In this document: piece by piece, positions 29,751 to 36,157 of the stretch
Numbering within the stretch: the first letter of the stretch is position 1
Layout of the letters: each line of letters opens with the position of its first letter
Source of the DNA: a virus
DNA length: 36,157 bases
Virus record (IMG/VR): IMGVR_UViG_3300046507_000321
Location: 1 to 36,157 of that record
Direction: 5' to 3' (one strand)
The notes under the pieces: model-generated
Databases searched by the model: none
Told to the model about the DNA's origin: nothing
The model's input: only the letters and a program-made list of their open reading frames with translations
Program-made: the position numbers and the translations under genes

Positions 29751-32267
29751 ATGGCAATAGTTCAAATAGACGCATTTGAAGGGATAAGAGCAGACGCAAT
29801 AAGCGAACACCCTACGGTATATATTAACACGGTGACTAACGAAGTAACTGTTGCAGGTAGTACCGTAAGTACTTATACCACGTTCCACCGGACCTATGCG
29901 GCAGGCGCAACCATCCCTTATTCTTATATCAATAACGGGCAAAGAGTAACATTAACAGCTTCCAATACTTCACCATTTGCAACGGCCAGTTTAGCGGCAA
30001 CGGTTTCCGATATAACTTTATTATCCGTTATTTCTACAGATGAAACAGCAACCTCAGCGGCCGACGGAACGATCCACGCGATTGCACGAAGCAGCTACAA
30101 CGGCATATACTTCACCCTGACCAAAAGCGGATTTACGGCTTCAAGCGTTACCGGTGTTTTTACCGGACTTGCGCCAGGTACTTATACTTTAACTGTAACG
30201 GATAGGGCCGGATATACCGCAACGCAATCTGTAACGATTAGCGCCTACTCGGGATCGGGAACAGTCTACGGAGAGCGTTATTTTATACAATTCGTTTCTT
30301 CTCAAAATAACTCAAACGTTTTTAAGGTTTCCTTTAAACAAAAAGGGTACACTGGAAGTACAACACAATTAAAGCCGGGATCAGTACCGTATGTTAAAGA
30401 CTATCTTAATAACGGCGCCGATAAATATTCACCGATCATTGCCAGCGTACTAAGTATCAACTTAATCAACGAAGGATCGTTCACCATGGCTGATTTCTAT
30501 TCCAACGATGAAAGGCAATGGAAAGTAGAACAGTTCTATAATGGATCATTAGACTGGCAGGGCTGGATCATCCCGGACGAAATCTATGATTCTTATATCG
30601 ATGGTAATTACGAGGTATCGTTAAAAGCAACTGACGGACTGGAAAGTTTATCGGGGTTTCCATTTGCTGATACAGCCGGGCAACCGTATTTAGGGCACAA
30701 AAAGTTAACTGATATCCTGCAAATCTGCCTTAAGAACTTAGGATATAGCGCAACAAAAAGAATTATCTGTTCTATAATCAGCGACCAGGATAACGGGTCT
30801 TATTACCAATATCCGAATACTTATTTGTACGGAGATTTGTTTTATGATGATAATTTAAAGCCTGACGATTGCAATACGGTAATTACCAAAATCTGTACTG
30901 CTTTAGGCTGGACCTTAAAACAAGTTAAGGGTAACTTTATCTTTTCATTGGCTAACGACCTGATCAGAACAAGCGGAAGCCGGATCGTAACGGAGTATGA
31001 TGCAAATTTTAATTTTGCTTACGATTCCAGCAGTTTTCCAACGTTAAAATCCATCGGCAAAAGAGGCGATTATAAGCCATTAAGCGGGACCGTAAAAAGG
31101 TTTGACAAAGCATTACCAAGCGTATCAGTTAAACATGACTTTTCAAAACCTGCCATTTACAATACCAACAGATCCTTTGAAGTTGGCGCAACCGATGGGG
31201 GTTATCCATCTAATTTCGTGTTTGCTCATAATAACGGTGACACCTCGGTACATGAATTGAAGTTTGTGCCATACGCTTATGATGGAAGCTTTATCTTCAG
31301 GAGCCATGGCACAGGCAGCACGCTTTCGGGTTCGTTCATGCCTTATTCTGATAGCCAGATGAACGCGGTTCAGATCGTTGATAATAATTTAAAATTCAAG
31401 ATCACCCTGCAAAGCTATGGAAACGACACAGCACGAGTAACGCCACCATTTTCAAACTTTTATATCACTTTTACCCGTAACGATTTTAAGAAGTTCTTTC
31501 TTCAGCCGGATGGCACATGGATAGACGAAGCGGTTTTTGTAAATGAATATAACTGGGAATTCTGCCGCATATCGGCACCTAACAATTTAGCGCAATGGAC
31601 GGAATATAGTCTTGAATCGGCTAAGATACCGGGAATAGGTTATATTACTTTTGGCATACTTCCATCAAGGGCAGCAGATGAAACCATTGACAGCAACGGC
31701 AATCCGGTTTATACGGAGTTTGGGCCGGGGTCAAATAACACAACCTGTTATGTTGATTATGATGCCATTGATGTGACGGTTACAGAATACAGCGGTAACG
31801 ATTTAACGGGTGATACCTGGCAGATATTGAACAAATCGGGCATATTCTTAGGAACGGAAAAACCCATCGATTCAGCTTTATACGATAACATCAACAACCC
31901 AAACCTAAGCGGCAATATTTACACAAACAACGCTGCTGGCATGGTGATCAGCAACGCATGGAAGATCATCGGCAAATCAGAGCCTTATGCTTCATTGGGC
32001 AAGATCACAGCGATTGCCGTTTTAACCAACTATCAGCATCCGGCTATTATAGTGGAGTGCGATATATTCAGCGATGATGTATCACCGGATATGACATTTA
32101 GCATACAAGGCATATCTGGAAAGGTGTTCATGCCGGTAATGTTCCGCCATGAACCGAGGAAAGGAACGGCAAAAATGACGCTTATTGAAATAATAGATGA
32201 TACTTTGTTATATAACTATAAATACACGCCTAATTATGCAAAAAATATAAGAATAGTCAATAATTAA
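29751..32267 (+). CDS. Large tail tip / baseplate protein with SprB-like domain
   Basis: An 838-residue protein in the distal-tail/tip position after the tape measure. Residues about 88-165 look like a SprB-type repeat unit: DGTIHAIARSSYNGIYFTLT, then FTGLAPGTYTLTVTDRAGYT. SprB repeats are known from Bacteroidota gliding-motility adhesins. The rest is beta-rich, with a tail-tip-like core (ERQWKVEQFYNGSLDWQGWI). It probably builds the tip and contacts receptor or fibre. Domain call is by pattern; role from position. Confidence 0.7.
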   Translation: MAIVQIDAFEGIRADAISEHPTVYINTVTNEVTVAGSTVSTYTTFHRTYAAGATIPYSYINNGQRVTLTASNTSPFATASLAATVSDITLLSVISTDETATSAADGTIHAIARSSYNGIYFTLTKSGFTASSVTGVFTGLAPGTYTLTVTDRAGYTATQSVTISAYSGSGTVYGERYFIQFVSSQNNSNVFKVSFKQKGYTGSTTQLKPGSVPYVKDYLNNGADKYSPIIASVLSINLINEGSFTMADFYSNDERQWKVEQFYNGSLDWQGWIIPDEIYDSYIDGNYEVSLKATDGLESLSGFPFADTAGQPYLGHKKLTDILQICLKNLGYSATKRIICSIISDQDNGSYYQYPNTYLYGDLFYDDNLKPDDCNTVITKICTALGWTLKQVKGNFIFSLANDLIRTSGSRIVTEYDANFNFAYDSSSFPTLKSIGKRGDYKPLSGTVKRFDKALPSVSVKHDFSKPAIYNTNRSFEVGATDGGYPSNFVFAHNNGDTSVHELKFVPYAYDGSFIFRSHGTGSTLSGSFMPYSDSQMNAVQIVDNNLKFKITLQSYGNDTARVTPPFSNFYITFTRNDFKKFFLQPDGTWIDEAVFVNEYNWEFCRISAPNNLAQWTEYSLESAKIPGIGYITFGILPSRAADETIDSNGNPVYTEFGPGSNNTTCYVDYDAIDVTVTEYSGNDLTGDTWQILNKSGIFLGTEKPIDSALYDNINNPNLSGNIYTNNAAGMVISNAWKIIGKSEPYASLGKITAIAVLTNYQHPAIIVECDIFSDDVSPDMTFSIQGISGKVFMPVMFRHEPRKGTAKMTLIEIIDDTLLYNYKYTPNYAKNIRIVNN

Positions 32268-32301
32268 GGCTAAAATATTTAGTTAATACGGTTGTAATTT
32301 A

Positions 32302-32335
32302 TTATATTAGTGTCGGATTTAGTGTTGAGCGATAA
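32302..32335 (+). promoter_or_regulatory. Promoter-like leader before second tube-like gene
   Basis: TTATATTAG (32302-32310) followed by TGTCGGATTTAGTG repeats the sequence at 22459-22481 almost exactly, including a GAGCGATA-type leader. It lies 26 bp before the GTG start at 32336. Function by analogy with the 22459 element. Confidence 0.5.
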
Positions 32336-33340
32336 GTGATTAAGGGTAAAGATCTGTTTTTATATATTAAGGTGGCTGGCGTTCCAACTGCCGTAGCTTA
32401 CGCTCAAAATTGTGAGCAAACAATTACAGCAGACGCTATTGAGTGTACCACTTTCGGAAGCAATTCCTTCAAGGATTATGTGTATGGAGATCGCGGTTAT
32501 ACGCTCACTCATACCGGCTTAACAACAATTCAAAAAAACTATTCTTCTTTAGCGCTTCAACAAGCGATCATTAACGGCACCAAAATAGATTTTGTTTTTG
32601 GTGGACTAGATCCCGCGAATGGTGTATTCTATTCCGGTACGTGTATGATTACACAAACCGATTTAGATAGCTCTTATGATGGGATTTCTACGTTTAAAGC
32701 AACTCTTTTAGGTTGCGGGGCATTGGCAATCAATCAATCAACAACCACTACAACTATATACGCCAAAGGATTTAACGGTAGTGTTATCCCATCGTGTGCC
32801 GTTGGTGGTACACCAAGTACTTTATTCCCTTGTGGGGTTTATAACGTAAATGGAGTTTATTTAGGGGCGGCAACTACTGCAGCAAACGTTGTAACGCTTT
32901 GGAACGCTGATACAGTGAACCAGACTTACGGCGTATTGAGTGCAGGGCCGAACGGGTGCAGTTATGTTTTAACAAGTCCTTTTTCTGTAGATAGATTACC
33001 TGACTTTATTTTATTGGAAGCTGGCTTTAGTTTATACTACGGTCCATCTGCTGCGATACCGGTTACTGGCTCTGATATTCTGGCGTTAAATCAAACCATT
33101 TTCGCACCAAGCTTAACATTAAATACTGGCACCACTAATTCAGTATTCAGTATTGTCATACAAACAAGCAAAACAATTTCAGCGGTCACAGATCTTGACG
33201 CAGGAGGATTCAGTGATATTAAATCGCTTTATACAGTCCAGGGAACGGTCACGATTAGCGAGGTAGTTTATAATATTTATACAATGGTAAATGCTTTACC
33301 ATATTCAACCAATCACAGACATCAATTTACTTTAAACTAA
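32336..33340 (+). CDS. Tail-tube-like protein with long C-terminal extension
   Basis: A 334-residue protein. Residues 1 to about 133 look like a tail tube domain (MIKGKDLFLYIKVAGVPTAV; ADAIECTTFGSNSFKDYVYG; FVFGGLDPANGVF), a second copy of that fold besides 26750. Residues about 140-334 are beta-rich (CAVGGTPSTLFPCGVYNVNG; GCSYVLTSPF) without a known family. It starts at GTG. It may be a tip or fibre-base subunit built on a tube fold. Its stop (TAATG) overlaps the fibre start. Confidence 0.68.
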   Translation: MIKGKDLFLYIKVAGVPTAVAYAQNCEQTITADAIECTTFGSNSFKDYVYGDRGYTLTHTGLTTIQKNYSSLALQQAIINGTKIDFVFGGLDPANGVFYSGTCMITQTDLDSSYDGISTFKATLLGCGALAINQSTTTTTIYAKGFNGSVIPSCAVGGTPSTLFPCGVYNVNGVYLGAATTAANVVTLWNADTVNQTYGVLSAGPNGCSYVLTSPFSVDRLPDFILLEAGFSLYYGPSAAIPVTGSDILALNQTIFAPSLTLNTGTTNSVFSIVIQTSKTISAVTDLDAGGFSDIKSLYTVQGTVTISEVVYNIYTMVNALPYSTNHRHQFTLN

Positions 33341-36157
33341 TGGCGGGGTACGAAATAGCCGGGGGGATTAAGAATTTACAGGGAGGGCCATTAGATACAT
33401 TAAGAGGCCCATACGCAGACGTAGCAACAGCGTGTGCGGCTATTCCAAACACTGTCATTAGCGGGGTTAACTATAGACTCGGTAAAACCGTGGAAATTGG
33501 CACACCTGGGAATTTAGTAACCTATTGGTGGAAAGGAACCGGTAATTTCCTAGACACTGATTTAGTCCCTACATACAATGACGCTGTTGCGGTAGTTCAG
33601 CCAACAATCGACGTAGTAAACAGGTCTATTCAAAAAGATACCGCCAACCCGATTGAAACAAAGAACTATTCAACCGGTGCTTTATCGTTGTCGACTTTTG
33701 GTGCAAGCACGGATATTTATGCATGGGGATTCCCTATCGGTGTAAAGCCTGAGTTTAAAAAGATAGGCTTAAAAATAGGTACAAGGGGGACTGATCTTAC
33801 TTCGGTTCAGGTCCGCATAAAAGAGATTAATGCCAGCGGAACTGTATTGGCAACGAAAACGCAAACGGTTGCTGTGCCCGCTAGTACGGGCTCTATAGAT
33901 TTGTTTGTAACCCTGGATGCTTCCGTAATTTCCACTAAGCGGCTATATATGGAGGTTCTTGGTAATGCGCCTTTGTACGTATTTCGTACCGGTACAACCG
34001 CCTCAATATTTACCGCCGCAGCCGGGTATCCTATAACGGTTTCCAGCACGACAAACAACATGAGCCAAACGCTGCCGACATCGGGCAGTAACCTTGATAT
34101 TGGATCGTTTGCTTATGAGATAACCTATAATATCATAGGTACGTCGGAGCTTACAAAGATCATCCAAAACACACCGTTAATACTACCGCAGCCGGTTTCC
34201 GACGCTTCAACAGTTACAAACCAGGTGCTTAAAATGTCACCTGTCCAACAGGCTGACTTTGTTTCAACGCCGGACGCCATCGGCCCGCAGGGCGGTACGT
34301 TTTACGGGATAGGTTTCCCGGTTGGGGTTATTCAGAATTTTGACCGGGTTTCAGTAAAAATTTATCAGTCCGCAAGTTCAACGCCTGCACCAACCAAAAT
34401 AAAACTTGTTTTAAGGAAAGTTAATCATGCCGGGGCCATCGTTGCAACGGCTGAATTAACGGGCCTTTCATTGGTGTTAAACGCCAATCAACTAACCTGG
34501 GTGTTTGATAGTATTGTACAAAACACTGCCGGTGACAGGCTTTATCTGGAAATGTTTTCAGATGGTAAATTAGGGGCTTACAGGCGTACCGGATCATCAG
34601 GAATTACGTTTATCGCCGCGAATGGTTACCCGCCATTTGCAACAACTACTACAACCGACGCTTATACCACAAGCGCATTAACGGACACAGCAACCTTTTA
34701 CGATTTTTGGTTTGATTTTACGCAGTTCGTCTACATGCCAGCCTTTACCGAAACGGGTAGGACATTGTTTGGCACTTCCGGCAGCAGTGGTGGCGGTACA
34801 TCATTACCGGCAAATAATAAACGCTTTTCTTTTGCCGGTAGCTCGGTAACATGGGGTGATGGATTTTTGCAGAGTGGTTTTGTAAGGGATGCTATTAAGC
34901 GTATTCAATTAGCCGCACAGACCATATTACCGACCGGCTTAGCTATAACGGGCCAAACTGCAAAAACATACCTGACAGATAGAAAACTGTTTTATAGTAC
35001 AGGAATTAAGATCGATGGATTGAACGCAGAAGCGGCCTTTAGTATAACCGGTGACGAGTTAACCATTTGCCAGCAGATCCAGCGGAACAACACTAACGCA
35101 TCGGTAATGCAGGTATATGCAGATAACGTACTGATCGGCACATTTAACAACTTTAATAATACGGCCATAGGTACAGCAACCGCTAATTTCACCGGTGACG
35201 GAACCACAACAAAGTTTGACTTAGGCAGATGCTTTACTTTCGGCCATACTTTGACTGTTGGCGGCGTGTCGAAAGTGATCGATATGAATACGCAAGGTTC
35301 CAGTTATGCTTTCCCTGGCACTACAGATGCGGTGATCGTTCGCAAATATGGTAATGACAGCAATGGTAAGCCGGTTGTGCATCACTGGGTATACTTTAAG
35401 GTTGCACCGGCAAGCGGAGCGGCTATTGTGATTCCTTATAGCTATGGCGAAGAGATCAGCTATGAAAAAACTACCGTTGGCAAAACAGCGACAGGCATTT
35501 TAGAAAGCTCTTATGGTGATGGTGACCTAAGCTTCGACACTACAGCGCCAACAGCGGTTTCAAGTGGTTTGGATTTCCGCAGAACGGATGACCGGTCTAT
35601 TGTACAATTCAGGTTTACCGACAACAAAACAAGGGCTATCCGGATCAAGATAAGCGGTAACTATGGCTCTGCATCAGGCACGCCTTATTTCACGTTCAAC
35701 TTTGCAACAAACAAATTTTACCACTTCCAGAATGCAGGAATTGGGGGGTATGAAATATTTGCCCTTGCAAATAACCTAGACATTGAAAACAATCTTTCAT
35801 GGCAACGGATCACCGAATTTAGGCCGGATTACCTGATCATTGACACTGCGCCAAACGAGGATTGGAACGTGCAGGGCCACAAGCTTTACACCAGCTTTGC
35901 GGGTACTTCCTTAACTGATTTGCGCAGGCAGGTAACGATGCCATTGAGAACGATCACTTATAATTCAGGTCCCGACAATTACGACTGGACGCGATGGGTT
36001 GGAAAAATATCAGCTATCGACGATACCAGTGTAACGCTGCAGGTTGACAGCACCCACGTAGTCGCAACCAATCCCGTACAGGGCGATTTGATGCTGATCG
36101 GCAGTTATTATGGTGATAACCGGGAATGTATAGCCCGTATTGTTGATACCTACAACA
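33340..36157 (+). CDS. Tail fibre / receptor-binding protein with SGNH hydrolase signature (truncated)
   Basis: At least 939 codons, open to the window edge. The N-terminal part is of phage-fibre type (GPYADVATACAAIPNTVISG). Two related beta-sandwich units follow, anchored at WGFPIGV (about residue 129) and GIGFPVGV (about 323), 195 residues apart. A GDSL block I is at FAGSSVTWGDG (residues 498-508, likely nucleophile S502) and a likely block III at DYLIIDTAPNEDW (830-842; N839, D841), with a long insert between. The catalytic Asp-His block lies off the edge. SGNH hydrolases on tails deacetylate surface glycans; this role is inferred. The start overlaps the preceding stop. Confidence 0.8.
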   Translation, partial: MAGYEIAGGIKNLQGGPLDTLRGPYADVATACAAIPNTVISGVNYRLGKTVEIGTPGNLVTYWWKGTGNFLDTDLVPTYNDAVAVVQPTIDVVNRSIQKDTANPIETKNYSTGALSLSTFGASTDIYAWGFPIGVKPEFKKIGLKIGTRGTDLTSVQVRIKEINASGTVLATKTQTVAVPASTGSIDLFVTLDASVISTKRLYMEVLGNAPLYVFRTGTTASIFTAAAGYPITVSSTTNNMSQTLPTSGSNLDIGSFAYEITYNIIGTSELTKIIQNTPLILPQPVSDASTVTNQVLKMSPVQQADFVSTPDAIGPQGGTFYGIGFPVGVIQNFDRVSVKIYQSASSTPAPTKIKLVLRKVNHAGAIVATAELTGLSLVLNANQLTWVFDSIVQNTAGDRLYLEMFSDGKLGAYRRTGSSGITFIAANGYPPFATTTTTDAYTTSALTDTATFYDFWFDFTQFVYMPAFTETGRTLFGTSGSSGGGTSLPANNKRFSFAGSSVTWGDGFLQSGFVRDAIKRIQLAAQTILPTGLAITGQTAKTYLTDRKLFYSTGIKIDGLNAEAAFSITGDELTICQQIQRNNTNASVMQVYADNVLIGTFNNFNNTAIGTATANFTGDGTTTKFDLGRCFTFGHTLTVGGVSKVIDMNTQGSSYAFPGTTDAVIVRKYGNDSNGKPVVHHWVYFKVAPASGAAIVIPYSYGEEISYEKTTVGKTATGILESSYGDGDLSFDTTAPTAVSSGLDFRRTDDRSIVQFRFTDNKTRAIRIKISGNYGSASGTPYFTFNFATNKFYHFQNAGIGGYEIFALANNLDIENNLSWQRITEFRPDYLIIDTAPNEDWNVQGHKLYTSFAGTSLTDLRRQVTMPLRTITYNSGPDNYDWTRWVGKISAIDDTSVTLQVDSTHVVATNPVQGDLMLIGSYYGDNRECIARIVDTYN

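Noticed and set aside
33340-36157. Diversity-generating retroelement acting on the fibre gene
   Set aside because: No reverse transcriptase gene or template repeat was seen in the window; the gene's end is outside it, so this cannot be excluded, only not supported.

Overview
The window is a near-contiguous stretch of a temperate, long-tailed (siphovirus-type) phage of a Bacteroidota host, most likely a Sphingobacteriaceae-like genus such as Pedobacter or Mucilaginibacter. This host call is inference. It rests on the Bacteroidota-type integrase N-terminus, DUF3127 and DUF4468 proteins, a SprB-like repeat in a tail protein, TAnnTTTG-like promoter boxes and the near absence of well-placed Shine-Dalgarno sites. 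The window opens inside the integrase gene and closes inside a tail-fibre gene, so both ends are truncated. No lysis genes are visible.

Layout. (1) 1-1,860, lysogeny module: leftward integrase, an attachment site with a tRNA-3'-end core between paired arm-type repeats, a leftward CI/LexA-type repressor, and two pairs of 20-bp-spaced operator-like repeats around the first rightward gene. (2) 1,860-11,750, early replication, recombination and modification genes: small membrane proteins, an ERF single-strand annealing protein, an SSB-like DUF3127 protein, a replication initiator, a DnaC-like helicase loader, GIY-YIG and HNH nucleases, a frameshifted cytosine-C5 methyltransferase, a small leftward possible regulator and a poly(A)-polymerase/CCA-type nucleotidyltransferase head domain. 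(3) 11,795-17,363, about nineteen small, tightly packed genes, mostly of unknown function, including a DUF551-like protein, a zinc-ribbon protein and a DUF1064 nuclease. (4) 17,460-24,460, packaging and head: small and large terminase, portal, Mu-F-like protein, protease and HK97-type capsid. Two leftward cargo genes, one encoding a secreted DUF4468 protein, interrupt this block. (5) 24,470-36,157, connectors and tail: gp6-like and adaptor proteins, gp10-like protein, tail terminator, tail tube, tail assembly chaperones joined by a -1 frameshift, tape measure, a large tail-tip protein with a SprB-like domain, a second tail-tube-like protein, and a fibre with an SGNH/GDSL hydrolase signature.

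How it works together. The repressor probably acts at the TGTATNATTGTA sites to hold the early rightward operon off. The early genes replicate, recombine and methylate the phage DNA. Late transcription probably starts at two closely related palindromic control regions, one before the terminase genes and one before the protease/capsid genes. Both flanks of the att core carry arm-type repeats, which is the structure of an uncut attP. The DNA is therefore more likely from a free or circular phage genome than from a prophage junction.
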